This document shows positions 25,636 through 35,508 of a stretch of DNA of 64,000 nt, one piece after another. This stretch comes from Megasphaera geminata F0357. GTDB taxonomy: Bacteria > Bacillota > Negativicutes > Veillonellales > Megasphaeraceae. How positions within the stretch are numbered: the stretch's first letter is position 1; each line of letters starts with the position of its first letter. A model generated the notes under the pieces. It made no database searches, was not told the DNA's origin, and worked only from the letters and a program-made list of their open reading frames with translations. The stretch is from positions 11,927 to 75,926 of the forward strand of contig NZ_JH417584.1 of NCBI RefSeq assembly GCF_000239275.1, in the 5' to 3' direction. Position numbers and translations under genes: made by a program.

Positions 25636-26722
25636 CTATCTAATTTTGTCATTATTAAAATATTTTTTTATCATTTTTATAACGATTTCATTAGTTTTTC
25701 TGTCTTTCACCGCAATACGTAAGAATCGGTCGTTAAGACCTTCATAATTACTGCAGTTACGAAGTAAAATGCCTTCCTGTTCAAGAAAACTTACGCAAGC
25801 TGTCGCAGAACCGTACATGCGCTCCAGTTTTATCAGGATGAAATTGACCGTACCGCCGAAGATCCTCACCCCGTTTATCGCACTCAAATGCCGCTTTAAA
25901 AAAGCGGCTTCCCTCTTGATAAGTGCAATGGATGCCCGCGCATATTCGTTGTCTCTCAAAGCCGCCGCACCGGCAAGCTGTGCCAAAATATTGACGTTCC
26001 AACAATCCTTATGCGCTTCCATCCGCGCAACCACAGTTTCGGCCGCCGCCGCAAAAGCCAGGCGCAGGCCCGGTAAAGCATAAAACTTGGTAAGTGAACG
26101 TAACACGAGCAGGTTATCAATATTTTCTTACCAGATCGAGAACCGTATAGTCCGCACCGTCATCTCTGAAATCAAGAAACGACTCATCTATAATGACAAA
26201 AACATTATGAGCCGCACAAATACGTACGCACGAGACCGCCGTATCACGGTTGATCAGGGTACCGGTAGGGTTATTGGGATTGCCGAGAATTAAACAGGAG
26301 CCGGACGGACAAGAAAGATCGATCTTTTCCCAATCGCCGGCAAACTCGTTATTTTCGCTTAAATAAATATATTGTATTGCGGCACCGCCGGCTAAAGCGG
26401 CCCGTTCATACTCATTAAACGAGGGAACCGGCAACACGAGCGTTGCAGGCCTGTATGCATGAAACCAGACATACAGCAATTCCGCCGCGCCGTTGCCGGC
26501 AACAGTATATTCCTTCTCTATGCGGTAATGCCGATATACGGCCCGCTTAAACGCTTCCGCCGCGGGATCGGGATAATAAACGATATCCTCCAAATGATCC
26601 TGCAATACCTGCCGTACCGACGGCGGGATACCGAGAGGATTGATATTGGCACTCATATCAATCCATGATTTTTTCTTACCCGTCCCGTCATATACGTTAC
26701 CGCCATGAGCAAATTTCTCCAT
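25636..26722 (-). pseudogene. cobD: L-threonine-O-3-phosphate decarboxylase (CobD), frameshifted
   Basis: A PLP enzyme of the HisC-like fold that decarboxylates threonine phosphate to aminopropanol phosphate for the cobalamin side arm. The N-terminal part begins MEKFAHGGNVYDGTGKKKSW, has MSANINPLGIP and NPNNPTGTLI, and ends at DLVRKY with a stop. The next frame continues DNLLVLRSLTKFYALPGLRL, which holds the PLP lysine, to a stop at 25636. Removing one T in TATTGAT (near 26117-26122) restores about 361 residues, the normal length. As written, the protein would lose the catalytic lysine. Last gene of cobQ-cbiB-pduX-cobD, two bases after pduX. Note that CobD here is the Salmonella name. Confidence 0.82.
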
Positions 26723-26723
26723 T

Positions 26724-27581
26724 TTATCTCCCCCGCTTTGAAACGCCGCCCGCTATAAGCGTATACACACCTTTATATTGTAACCCGGGCAGCGTCCGTT
26801 TTATTGCACGCACCAGCTCCGCACCGGCTGAAAAAATCTTTTCCGAAGGCATAAACACCGTATAGAGCGTACCCGTATGAGCCGTTCCGACACCGCAGAC
26901 ATCATATTGTTCCGCGAGATGAATGAGCGTTTCCAACTCGGGCTTATAAAAAATCTTCTGATTCGCCCTGGCACTTGCCGTTGCCACAGCGCCCCAAACC
27001 CGGCAGTCGTCGCCCGCTTTTTTTAAGGCGGAATACAGTTCTTTCAGATCCTGAGAACCGTCAGGATCTTTATCTTTGTCTTTATAAAAAGAAACCGTGT
27101 CCACGACGCCGCCTCTGTCAAACGTTAAGACGGACATAGGCGGGACGGACGTAAAGGTATGTATAATCTCTCCGCTTTTTCTGTCCATCGCCGCAATGCC
27201 TTCGCAAAACACGGGATCCGTAGGCTCAATCGCAAGCGCGAGCGAACAAATTTCTTTTTCCGTCATTTCATAGCCGAAAGCGGCGCTGACGGCAGTAATA
27301 ACGGCGCCTATGTCGGCGCTGCTCGACGACATGCCTTTTCCCTGCGGCACGGCAGACGAAAGACCGAGCGCATAAGGAAAAGACTTCTCGCCCAGATAAC
27401 GCAAGGTTGCCGCCACGGCACGGCGTGATTTTTCGGGTACAGCCAACTCGTCAAATACACCGTCAACAACTCTCGCCGTCACATACAGATTAACGGGGCA
27501 GGCAACAATAAGCGAACGTTTATCCATATTACCCTGCAGGATCTCACCGCACCCGGCCGGCACGGTAACGACAATGTTCAT
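26724..27581 (-). CDS. pduX: L-threonine kinase, GHMP family (PduX-like)
   Basis: A 285-residue GHMP kinase that phosphorylates L-threonine, the first step of aminopropanol arm synthesis. The N-terminal strand VTVPAGCGEILQG and the ATP-binding PQGKGMSSSSADIG motif define the family. GVGTAHTGTLYTVF near the C terminus is motif 3. Its position between cbiB and the threonine-phosphate decarboxylase makes the threonine kinase assignment strong. The ATG at 27581, with GGGAG upstream, is preferred over far upstream in-frame codons inside cbiB. Confidence 0.88.
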   Translation of the reverse strand: MNIVVTVPAGCGEILQGNMDKRSLIVACPVNLYVTARVVDGVFDELAVPEKSRRAVAATLRYLGEKSFPYALGLSSAVPQGKGMSSSSADIGAVITAVSAAFGYEMTEKEICSLALAIEPTDPVFCEGIAAMDRKSGEIIHTFTSVPPMSVLTFDRGGVVDTVSFYKDKDKDPDGSQDLKELYSALKKAGDDCRVWGAVATASARANQKIFYKPELETLIHLAEQYDVCGVGTAHTGTLYTVFMPSEKIFSAGAELVRAIKRTLPGLQYKGVYTLIAGGVSKRGR

Positions 27582-27583
27582 AC

Positions 27584-28528
27584 TCACTCCCAAAAACGGC
27601 AGCATGCGGCGAGGACAATCGCCAGCAGCGAGGCCGTATACATAAGACGGACGGCGCAAGAAACGGTTTCCGGCATTATCCGCAGCTCTTCATCGCCCAT
27701 ATACTCGCGAAACGTCATTTCTCCGAAATAAGAATTACAACCGCCTAAGCGGATATGCAATGCGCCTGCAACGGGCGCTTCCGCATAGCCGCCGTTAGGA
27801 CTCGGATGCTTGCGGGCGTCACGGCGCATGATACGCCAGGCGTTCTTATAATCAAAGCCGCACAAAAACGCGGCGGCCGTTACCAATACCGCCGTAATCC
27901 GGGCCGGAATGAAATTGCACACATCGTCAAGACGCGCGGCGAACCGGCCGTAATAGATATACTTGGCGTTTTTGTACCCCATCATGGAGTCAAGCGTATT
28001 AACGGCTTTATAAGCGGCCGCCAGCGGCACGCCGCCGAGGACGTAGAAGAAAAGAGGCGCCACGATCCCGTCCGACGTGTTTTCCGCCACTGTTTCAACG
28101 GCGGCACGACAGATTTCACTTTCCGATAAATTTTCCGTGTCCCTGCCTACAATGAAACTCAGTTTTTTACGCGCGTCATCCAAATGCCGGCGTATAAGGG
28201 AGCGACGAATAGTGTCGGCCGCTCCGGCCAGGCTGCGCGGGCAAATAAGGAAAGACAAAATTATCCCTTTCAATACATCTGCAGCCGTTTCCGGAAAGAG
28301 AGTCTCTAAAATTACGGCCGCCAAACGAACCGAACCGTACGCAAAAAACACAGTCAGTCCGGCCACAACCGTACCGGTAAAGAAATAGTACTGTTTAGAT
28401 TTCCCTTCACTATAGAAAAGGGTATCAAGTTTTTTTATTGCCTGCCCTAAAAGAGCAACGGGATGATACCGGCTCTCCGGATCCCCCACAAAGCAATCGA
28501 CAATAAATGCAACTGTAACGGTCAGCAT
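27584..28528 (-). CDS. cbiB: Adenosylcobinamide-phosphate synthase
   Basis: A 314-residue membrane protein that joins aminopropanol phosphate to adenosylcobyric acid. CFVGDPESRYHPVALLGQ at the N terminus, AVETVAENTSDGIVAPLFF in the middle, and SPNGGYAEAPVAGALHIRLGG near the C terminus are the family blocks. Several hydrophobic helices. The gene is three bases from cobQ and two from pduX, so a single operon. Also called CobD in the Pseudomonas nomenclature. Confidence 0.94.
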   Translation of the reverse strand: MLTVTVAFIVDCFVGDPESRYHPVALLGQAIKKLDTLFYSEGKSKQYYFFTGTVVAGLTVFFAYGSVRLAAVILETLFPETAADVLKGIILSFLICPRSLAGAADTIRRSLIRRHLDDARKKLSFIVGRDTENLSESEICRAAVETVAENTSDGIVAPLFFYVLGGVPLAAAYKAVNTLDSMMGYKNAKYIYYGRFAARLDDVCNFIPARITAVLVTAAAFLCGFDYKNAWRIMRRDARKHPSPNGGYAEAPVAGALHIRLGGCNSYFGEMTFREYMGDEELRIMPETVSCAVRLMYTASLLAIVLAACCRFWE

Positions 28529-28531
28529 GTC

Positions 28532-30049
28532 CTATTCTCCGATAATTTGTCGGACTTTCCGCATGTTTAAACTGGCTAACGCAAGATCCGCCAAACGATC
28601 ATAACTTTTTTCTTTTTCTCCTCTGTAATGTCGGCCCGCTGTAATCGGCTGCAGCCCTTTATGGATACGCACGGCATTGAGAAAGGCGCGGCGAAACCCG
28701 TCATTATCGAAGATGCCGTGCACATACGTACCGAAAACCGTGCCGTCAAGAGAAGCTCCCACCGGGTCATCACAACGCCGCCCCCGGCGCAAGACGGCCG
28801 CAAAAGGCCGGGACACAGGCGCGGAAAAGACAGACCGGCCCATATGAATCTCATACCCTTTCATATCATTGCAATCTATAACGGAGTCATAAACGGAAAA
28901 CCTGCGGCAACGGCAATGTACCTGGGCGGTAATTTTCTCCCCTTTAAAAACAGTTTCCATCGGTAAAAAATTCAGGCCGTCAACACTCTCATGAGCGGCT
29001 TCAACGCCGTCGGGATCGGAGATTTTCCTGCCGAGCATCTGATAGCCGCCGCAAATACCGCCTATGAGCACGCCCTGCCGCCGCGCCGTCAGGACAGCCT
29101 GTTCCATACCGTTCTCACGAAGCCAGAGCATGTCGTCTATCGTATTTTTTGTGCCCGGCAGCAGAATAATATCCGCCGCCGCCAACGCCTCCGGCTCCTG
29201 TGCGTAATAAAGACTGACATCTTCTTCCGAAGCAAGGCTGTCAAAATCGGTAAAATTAGAAATGCGGGGAGTCCTGACAACGGCTATTTTGAGATCCTTT
29301 TCTTCGGGTTCACGCAACATTTCCGCCAGGGATACCGAATCTTCTTCGTCTATCCCCAAATCGCTTATATACGGCATTACTCCGATAACGGGCTTACCTG
29401 TTTTCTCTTCCAGAAAGCGGACAGCCGGATCGAAAAGGTGTAGGTCGCCGCGGAATTTATTGATAATAAGGCCCTTTACAAGATCACGCTCGGCCTCATC
29501 AAGAAGTTCCAAGGTGCCGACCAGGGCCGCAAGAGAGCCGCCTCTGTCAATATCGGCGACGAGGAAAACGGGGGCATGGACATATTCGGCTACACGCATG
29601 TTCACGATATCCGTATTTTTCAGGTTTATTTCCGCCGGGCTGCCGGCCCCTTCAAGAACAATCATATCGTATTCTTTATCAAGGCGCGTCAAAGCGGTTT
29701 TTACGGCCTCAAACGCTTTCAGGGAATAAGAAAGATGATATTCTTCCGCCGACATATTGCCGACGGGAACCCCGTTAATGATAACCTGGGAACGGCAATT
29801 CCCGACCGGCTTTAAAAGTACCGGATTCATATCCGTTTCCGCGATAAGGCCGGCCGCTTCAGCCTGCACAGCCTGCGCTCTTCCCATTTCCCCGCCGTCA
29901 GGTGTCACGAAAGAATTTAAAGCCATATTCTGGGCTTTAAACGGTACGGTTTTCAACCCTTCCCGCGCAAAAATACGACAAAAAGCAGTCGCTAAAATAC
30001 TCTTGCCGACATGCGAACTCGTACCTTGGAACATTATATATTTTGCCAT
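28532..30049 (-). CDS. cobQ: Adenosylcobyric acid synthase
   Basis: A 505-residue glutamine-dependent amidotransferase that adds four amide groups to the corrin ring. The N-terminal ATPase domain has MFQGTSSHVGKSILATAF (P-loop variant) and DIDRGGSLAALVGT. The C-terminal glutaminase has GGICGGYQMLG with the nucleophile Cys and YVHGIFDND with the His. The start at 30049 gives the standard MAKYIMFQGTSS N terminus; the ribosome binding site is weak. First gene of the aminopropanol operon; no cobalamin riboswitch was found upstream. Confidence 0.94.
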   Translation of the reverse strand: MAKYIMFQGTSSHVGKSILATAFCRIFAREGLKTVPFKAQNMALNSFVTPDGGEMGRAQAVQAEAAGLIAETDMNPVLLKPVGNCRSQVIINGVPVGNMSAEEYHLSYSLKAFEAVKTALTRLDKEYDMIVLEGAGSPAEINLKNTDIVNMRVAEYVHAPVFLVADIDRGGSLAALVGTLELLDEAERDLVKGLIINKFRGDLHLFDPAVRFLEEKTGKPVIGVMPYISDLGIDEEDSVSLAEMLREPEEKDLKIAVVRTPRISNFTDFDSLASEEDVSLYYAQEPEALAAADIILLPGTKNTIDDMLWLRENGMEQAVLTARRQGVLIGGICGGYQMLGRKISDPDGVEAAHESVDGLNFLPMETVFKGEKITAQVHCRCRRFSVYDSVIDCNDMKGYEIHMGRSVFSAPVSRPFAAVLRRGRRCDDPVGASLDGTVFGTYVHGIFDNDGFRRAFLNAVRIHKGLQPITAGRHYRGEKEKSYDRLADLALASLNMRKVRQIIGE

Positions 30050-30077
30050 GGTCCACGCCTTTCCTGAAAATAAAGTT

Positions 30078-32207
30078 TTACCGCTGCCGCACATAAATGC
30101 TCGGCACACCGTCCACATCGGCACAACGCGTATTGCAGGCCGGGCTGCTGCAGACCCAGTAAGCGCCGTAAGGGCCGTCCCGTTTTATAAAGCGCCCGGT
30201 CTTACAGCGCGGGCAGGCATAATCCGAAACCTCGGCGGCGGCCGTTTCCATGATCCGCTCCGTATGCCTGCATTGCGGATAGCCTGTACACCCGTAAAAA
30301 TCGCCGAATTTACCGCTTCGTTCAATCATTATTTTACCGCAGTCGGGACAACGTTTTCCCGTACTGCCGGCGGCCGCGGTTTCTGTCACCGCGGCTTTGG
30401 CAATAAGACGTGTGAGGAACTCTGTCTGATCTTTCAAAAACGACTGCAGATCGTCCTTACCCAAGCTCATTTGATGCAACCGCTCTTCCCAAAGGGCAGT
30501 CTCATCGGGGTAAGAAAGTTCGTCAGGCAGAGAATCAATAAGAACATATGCGGAGTCACCGGGGAAAAGATATTTTTTCCTGCCCTCTTCAAGCAGGAAC
30601 TTACGCGCGATGAGCTCGTTAATGATCGTGGCCCGCGTCGCCTCCGTACCGATCCCCTGCACTTCTTTCAGTTTCTTTTTCAGCGTATCGTCTTTGACAT
30701 ATTTATAAATTTCTTTCATTGCCGCCAACAAGGTGGAGGCCGTAAAACGCTGCGGCGGTTTTGTTTCCTTTTCTTCCGTCATACCGCCGGTATAAGTAAC
30801 AGCGGCTCCTTTTCGAAGAACCGGCAATTCTCCCTTTTCCTCATCACCGTCATCATGCTTGTCGCGGCTGTACAGTTGTTTCCAGCCCGCGACGGTTATC
30901 GTCCTGCCGCGGGCGACAAAATTTTCTTCCGCCGCTCTGATGACGATACGCTGACTGTCATATTCATGAGGTGCGTAAAACTGGGCAATATACGCCCGGG
31001 CTATAAGAAAATATATATTCCGCTGCATTTCCGTGAGCCGAGTATACGGACAGACAACAGTTGTCGGAATAATTGCATGATGAGCCGTAATTTTTGTATC
31101 GTTCCAGGCGCGACTTTTGACCGTACTGTCACCTGCGCCTGCCCAGACGCTTAATTCACGATCCCCCAATCCGGCAAGATTGGACAAAATCCCGAGTGCA
31201 TCGCGCCGCTGATTAAGCGGCAGATATTCACAATCCGAACGGGGATATGTCGTAAACTTTCGTTCATATAACTGCTGAGCCGTATCAAGAACCTGCTGCG
31301 GACTGTAACCGTACTTCCTGCCGGCCTCTATCTGCAGGGACGACAGAGAATGGGGCAAACGCTGATTTTCCTTTTTATGCGTGACCTTCCGCTCGGTCAC
31401 CATTCCCTCCGGTTCCGCCGCCAATTTCTCAAGAATACGGGCGGCAATGTCTTTGCGGATACAACGCCCTTCCGGATCGAGCCCCGCCTGTGTCTCCGCA
31501 GGCTGCCACCGGGCGGAAAGAACGCCGTCGCCGTAATTAAAATCGGCTTTTACAATATAGTATGTTACCGGTTTAAAATTATCCAGCTCCCGCTGTCTTC
31601 TGACTACAAGCGCCAATGTCGGCGTTTTTACGCGGCCGACGGGATAGACGCCCCGATAGCCTTGACGGCGGGCAGCCAGCGTATAGGCACGCGACAAGTT
31701 CATTCCCATCAGCCAATCGGCGCGGCTGCGCGCCAAAGCCGAATCTTTTAAAGGCTTAAAGGCCTTATTATCCCGTAAATTACCAAGCGACTCGCGAATG
31801 CTTTTCTCATCCAGCGCATTGAGCAGAATCCGTTCGACAGGCTTCGTATTTCCGACATAATCAAGTATTTCATCGATGAGAAGCTGCCCCTCTCTGTCGG
31901 GGTCACCGGCATTTACAATACTGTCCGCTTCATTAATGAGCGAACGGATAATCTCAAATTGTTCTTTAGACGCAGGTGAAACAAAAAGCTTCCACTCCTT
32001 CGGTATAATCGGCAAATCTTCGGCCCGCCATTTTTTATAAGCCGCATTATACGCTTCCGGCTCGGCTTGCTGCAACACATGGCCGTACGCCCACGTAACG
32101 ATACCGCCGCCCGTACGTATGCAGCCGTTATCACGCCGCCGCGGCGGCGGCAGGCATTTCGCCAATTCTCTGGCCATACTCGGTTTTTCCGCAATAAATA
32201 CCTTCAT
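30078..32207 (-). CDS. topB: DNA topoisomerase III
   Basis: A 709-residue type IA topoisomerase that relaxes and decatenates DNA by passing single strands. TOPRIM domain at the N terminus (FIAEKPSMARELA, NAGDPDREGQLLIDE with the metal Asp residues), active-site Tyr in FTTYPRSDCEYL, and two C-terminal zinc-ribbon repeats (CPDCGKIM...CTGYPQC and CPRCKTGRF...CSSPAC). The ATG at 32207 is preferred over a GTG three codons upstream. It lies upstream of cobQ on the same strand with about 28 bases between, so it may be cotranscribed with the cobalamin genes. Confidence 0.94.
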   Translation of the reverse strand: MKVFIAEKPSMARELAKCLPPPRRRDNGCIRTGGGIVTWAYGHVLQQAEPEAYNAAYKKWRAEDLPIIPKEWKLFVSPASKEQFEIIRSLINEADSIVNAGDPDREGQLLIDEILDYVGNTKPVERILLNALDEKSIRESLGNLRDNKAFKPLKDSALARSRADWLMGMNLSRAYTLAARRQGYRGVYPVGRVKTPTLALVVRRQRELDNFKPVTYYIVKADFNYGDGVLSARWQPAETQAGLDPEGRCIRKDIAARILEKLAAEPEGMVTERKVTHKKENQRLPHSLSSLQIEAGRKYGYSPQQVLDTAQQLYERKFTTYPRSDCEYLPLNQRRDALGILSNLAGLGDRELSVWAGAGDSTVKSRAWNDTKITAHHAIIPTTVVCPYTRLTEMQRNIYFLIARAYIAQFYAPHEYDSQRIVIRAAEENFVARGRTITVAGWKQLYSRDKHDDGDEEKGELPVLRKGAAVTYTGGMTEEKETKPPQRFTASTLLAAMKEIYKYVKDDTLKKKLKEVQGIGTEATRATIINELIARKFLLEEGRKKYLFPGDSAYVLIDSLPDELSYPDETALWEERLHQMSLGKDDLQSFLKDQTEFLTRLIAKAAVTETAAAGSTGKRCPDCGKIMIERSGKFGDFYGCTGYPQCRHTERIMETAAAEVSDYACPRCKTGRFIKRDGPYGAYWVCSSPACNTRCADVDGVPSIYVRQR

Positions 32208-32329
32208 TTGCAACACTCTTTCCCGTCTTCCCCGGCATTACTGTCTTTTATCACACCGTACGTATATGCAAAAGACAACTGCCCGTTTAAATACCAGAAA
32301 AAGCCCGAACGGCAATGCCGCTCAGGCTC

Positions 32330-32566
32330 CTATTCACTTTCACGCAACGCCTCCGCATAAGTAAGAAAACGCACGTCTATCGGCAAATCACGCAATAATT
32401 GCCGCGCTTCCGCCGCCGTATCGGCAGTAGTCCGTAAACAGGCCGTCCCTTTCCTACCGTTCAGAGCCGTAAGGACGCCCATGTGATCAAAGCCTTCCGT
32501 GATGCGGTTGACTAATGTCATTTGCGAAGGCTCTACCTGAAAATAAACGTATTCCTCAAAAAGCAT
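32330..32566 (-). CDS. DUF4911 domain protein
   Basis: A 78-residue protein beginning MLFEEYVYFQVEPSQM, typical of DUF4911, found in Negativicutes and related clostridia next to U32-family genes. The fold looks like a small alpha-beta ferredoxin-like domain (a strand, helix, strand pattern with an RTTADTAAEA helix start). Function unknown. It starts two bases after the trhP gene, so it is cotranslated with the tRNA-modification genes. Confidence 0.7.
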   Translation of the reverse strand: MLFEEYVYFQVEPSQMTLVNRITEGFDHMGVLTALNGRKGTACLRTTADTAAEARQLLRDLPIDVRFLTYAEALRESE

Positions 32567-32568
32567 GA

Positions 32569-33792
32569 CTATTTCACCTGCCGGCGCATCATACCGTTTA
32601 CCTGCAGCGGCACGTCCGTCGTCATACAGACAATTTCCTGAGGATGCCGCGCCGCGTCAATGACCGCTCCGTCGCTGTTCCGTAAATTTCTGATGATATG
32701 CTTGACGATCGGGCCGTGCGGCAAAAGAAATTCCACTTCTTCGCCGACTTTAAAATAGTTCCGCTGTTCAATCTGGGCGGTGTGCGTCGCTTCGTCATAC
32801 GCTTTGACGAAGCCGATAAAGTCATGGGTCTGCGTATTGCTGGACTGCCCGTATACCTGATCCGCCGCCGCGGGCCGGCCGTAATAAAATCCTGTCGTAT
32901 ACGGCCGGTGAGAGATTTTTTCCAACTCTTCGACCCATTCCTCTTTGACCGTAAAGTGTTCCGGGTCCGCTTCATACGCATCCATGGCTTCACGGTATAC
33001 CTTGACAACGGTCGCCACATAATGAAGGCTCTTCATCCGGCCTTCCACTTTTAAGCTCGCGAAGCCCGCATCATACAGATCCGGCAGATGCCGCAGCATG
33101 CACAAGTCCTTCGAGTTAAAAATATACGTGCCCCGTTCATCTTCCATAACCGGAAAATATTCACCCGGCCGTTTTTCTTCGACAAGACTGTACTTAAACC
33201 GGCAGCACTGCACGCACTCACCATGGTTGGAATCGCGATCCTTCGTAAAATAATTGCTGAGTAAGCAGCGGCCCGAATAAGATATACACATAGCGCCGTG
33301 TACAAAGCCTTCCAGTTCTATATCTACGTTGGCGCTGATTTCCTTCGCATCGGCCAGCGACACCTCCCGGGCCAGGACAACCCGTTCGGCACCGCATTCT
33401 TTCCAAAACTGCACGGCCGACCAATTCGTAGTATTCGCCTGTGTCGACACATGAATTGGCAGAGCCGGAGCGACTTCCCGGCAAAGGCGGAAAATCCCCG
33501 GATCCGCAATAAGCACGGCATCGGCTTTTATCTTTTCAAGGTACCGTAAATAACCTGGTAACTCTTTATAATCTTTACCCGACGGGAAAATATTAACGGT
33601 AACGTAAATTTTTTTACCGAGAGAATGGGCATAATCTACTGCTTCTTTCATTTCTTCCGGCGTAAAGTTATCGCTGAATGCGCGCAAACTGAAAGACGTG
33701 CCGCCCAGATAAGCCGCATCGGCACCATACAGGAAGGCAATTTTCAGTTTCTCCATATTACCGGCGGGCGCCAGCAATTCCATCCGTTTCAT
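32569..33792 (-). CDS. trhP: U32 family protein, probable tRNA hydroxylase TrhP
   Basis: A 407-residue U32 protein. It begins MELLAPAGNMEKLKIAFLYG and has the U32 signature ELEGFVHGAMCISYSGRC and the cluster Cys residues in CVQCCRF. The U32 group close to E. coli YegQ and B. subtilis YrrN/YrrO is required for 5-hydroxyuridine at position 34 of certain tRNAs and uses prephenate; the old name was collagenase-like peptidase. Directly upstream is a TrmR-type methyltransferase, which makes the next product, mo5U. This context supports the tRNA role over protease activity. Confidence 0.85.
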   Translation of the reverse strand: MKRMELLAPAGNMEKLKIAFLYGADAAYLGGTSFSLRAFSDNFTPEEMKEAVDYAHSLGKKIYVTVNIFPSGKDYKELPGYLRYLEKIKADAVLIADPGIFRLCREVAPALPIHVSTQANTTNWSAVQFWKECGAERVVLAREVSLADAKEISANVDIELEGFVHGAMCISYSGRCLLSNYFTKDRDSNHGECVQCCRFKYSLVEEKRPGEYFPVMEDERGTYIFNSKDLCMLRHLPDLYDAGFASLKVEGRMKSLHYVATVVKVYREAMDAYEADPEHFTVKEEWVEELEKISHRPYTTGFYYGRPAAADQVYGQSSNTQTHDFIGFVKAYDEATHTAQIEQRNYFKVGEEVEFLLPHGPIVKHIIRNLRNSDGAVIDAARHPQEIVCMTTDVPLQVNGMMRRQVK

Positions 33793-33794
33793 TC

Positions 33795-34385
33795 CTAACT
33801 CTTCCTCCGGGAGACCGTAAGGCCGTCCCCGTTCTCAAATACAACCGTTTCAAACAGGTCGGTATCGTTAATCTTATCCATAAATTCACGCAGCCTCGTC
33901 ACGGCCGTGCGGTGTTTATGGGGCAAATGTCCCTGTACATAGACCATATCGTGATAGCGGACATTATCGGCTACAATGACGGCGCGGGGAGCCAATTTCG
34001 GCATAAGCAGTTCCAGCTGCCGGCTATACTGTCCTTTCGGCCCGTCAAGGAAGACGAAGTCCCAAGGGCCGTCCAAATGCGGCAATACTGACGTCGCATC
34101 ACCGTGGAGCGCCTTTATCCGCCCTCTGAACGGGGAGGCGGCAATATGTTTTTCAGCTATTTTATGCCTGTCCGCATCGAGTTCAATCGTCGTAATATAT
34201 GCATTTGAAGGCAAACACTCCATAATAAGCAGTGTCGAATACGCGATACACGTCCCTATTTCCAAAACACGGCGGGGCGAAGCGTTTTTTACAATTTTCT
34301 GAAGCAGCTCCTTTTCCGCATCGCGTAAAACGGGCAGCCCGTGAGCCGTTCCGTACAGCTTCACTTCCTTTAACAACTCCGTCAT
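33795..34385 (-). CDS. trmR: O-methyltransferase, probable tRNA 5-hydroxyuridine methyltransferase TrmR
   Basis: A 196-residue class I SAM methyltransferase. VLEIGTCIAYSTLLI is motif I, TTIELDADRHKIAEKH motif II, and WDFVFLDGPKGQY the metal and active site region. It matches the YrrM group, shown to methylate 5-hydroxyuridine at tRNA position 34 to 5-methoxyuridine. It lies between mltG (ATGA overlap) and trhP (two bases), as in Bacillus. A catechol-type O-methyltransferase is the generic alternative. Confidence 0.85.
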   Translation of the reverse strand: MTELLKEVKLYGTAHGLPVLRDAEKELLQKIVKNASPRRVLEIGTCIAYSTLLIMECLPSNAYITTIELDADRHKIAEKHIAASPFRGRIKALHGDATSVLPHLDGPWDFVFLDGPKGQYSRQLELLMPKLAPRAVIVADNVRYHDMVYVQGHLPHKHRTAVTRLREFMDKINDTDLFETVVFENGDGLTVSRRKS

Positions 34386-35491
34386 GGCATATACTTATGG
34401 ACATTGTCCATATGCTCTTCATACGTCACGGAAAAATAATTATGTCCTTCTTTGTCCGCCACAAAATAAAGATAACTCGTTTCAGGCGCATCAAGTACGG
34501 CATATATACTCTTCATACCCGGATTGCCGATGGGACCGGGCGGCAGTCCTTCATGCAGATACGTATTATACGGCGAATCGTAAGCAATTTCATCAAGATT
34601 GTACTCATATTTGTGCGACCCCATCGCATAAGAAACGCTTGCGTCGGATTGAAGCTTCATGTGCCGTTTCAGCCGATTAAGGAAAACAGATGCGATAAGC
34701 GGTCTGTCACGATCATATTTCGCTTCTTTTTCAACTACCGAAGCAAGCGTCACAGCCTGATAAACGGAAAAATTCCCGGCTCCGATCCGGTTTCTCATTG
34801 CCGTGTCTAAACGGTCATCAAAGTTTTTCAGCATCATCACCACCAGATCATCGGCCGTTCCGTCAAAATGGGGATAATACGTATCGGGGAATAAAAATCC
34901 TTCGGTCACGAAAGTAACCTGACGATTACCCTTCATATACGGGTAAAGAAGTTCCGCTTTATTGGCTGCAATGAGAAATTCTTCTTCACTTATATTTGTA
35001 TTTTCGGCAACGGCTTTAGCAATTTGCCGCACCGTATACCCTTCGGGTACGACCAGCCGATAGGCTTCCGAATCTCCGCTTGTCAGCTTGGCGACGATCT
35101 GATGCAGGCTCATCGTTGAATGTATCGTATACTCGCCGCGTTTCAGCTCCCCCGCCTGCCCTGTCAGTGCCAAAACCGCCCGAAAAAGGAGCGGGTTGGA
35201 AACAAGTTCTTCCGCATACAATTCATCCGCTATTTCCGCACCGGTCATGTCCGCCTTGACTTCTATATAGGAAGACTTGTAGGCCTTCCAAAAAGGCGGC
35301 AGGAAATAAAAACAGCCGCAGGCAAGAAGTGCTACAGCCAAAATACCGACTATAAATTTTACGGTACGCGCCTCCCTGGACGGCACGTTTTTATCCTGCG
35401 TCAATACATTATTATTTTTCCGCGCCGCTCCTGTATGTTCCGTACCGGCCGTATTTATTGTTACCTCGTCAGATTTAGTGTATTTTTCCAT
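34382..35491 (-). CDS. mltG: Endolytic peptidoglycan transglycosylase MltG
   Basis: A 369-residue YceG-family enzyme that cuts nascent glycan strands and so helps set strand length. It has a cytoplasmic N-terminal tail, one membrane helix (about 45-68), a LysM-like segment (VPEGYTVRQIAKAV), and a catalytic domain whose active Glu is in LASVVEKEAKYDRD. The terminal GNPGMKSIYAVLDAP and YLYFVAD are typical. Overlaps trmR by four bases. Confidence 0.93.
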   Translation of the reverse strand: MEKYTKSDEVTINTAGTEHTGAARKNNNVLTQDKNVPSREARTVKFIVGILAVALLACGCFYFLPPFWKAYKSSYIEVKADMTGAEIADELYAEELVSNPLLFRAVLALTGQAGELKRGEYTIHSTMSLHQIVAKLTSGDSEAYRLVVPEGYTVRQIAKAVAENTNISEEEFLIAANKAELLYPYMKGNRQVTFVTEGFLFPDTYYPHFDGTADDLVVMMLKNFDDRLDTAMRNRIGAGNFSVYQAVTLASVVEKEAKYDRDRPLIASVFLNRLKRHMKLQSDASVSYAMGSHKYEYNLDEIAYDSPYNTYLHEGLPPGPIGNPGMKSIYAVLDAPETSYLYFVADKEGHNYFSVTYEEHMDNVHKYMP

Positions 35492-35508
35492 GAAACCTAT
35501 TATACATG

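Noticed and set aside
30050-30077. Cobalamin riboswitch ahead of cobQ
   Set aside because: Only 28 bases separate cobQ from topB, and no B12-box sequence is present.
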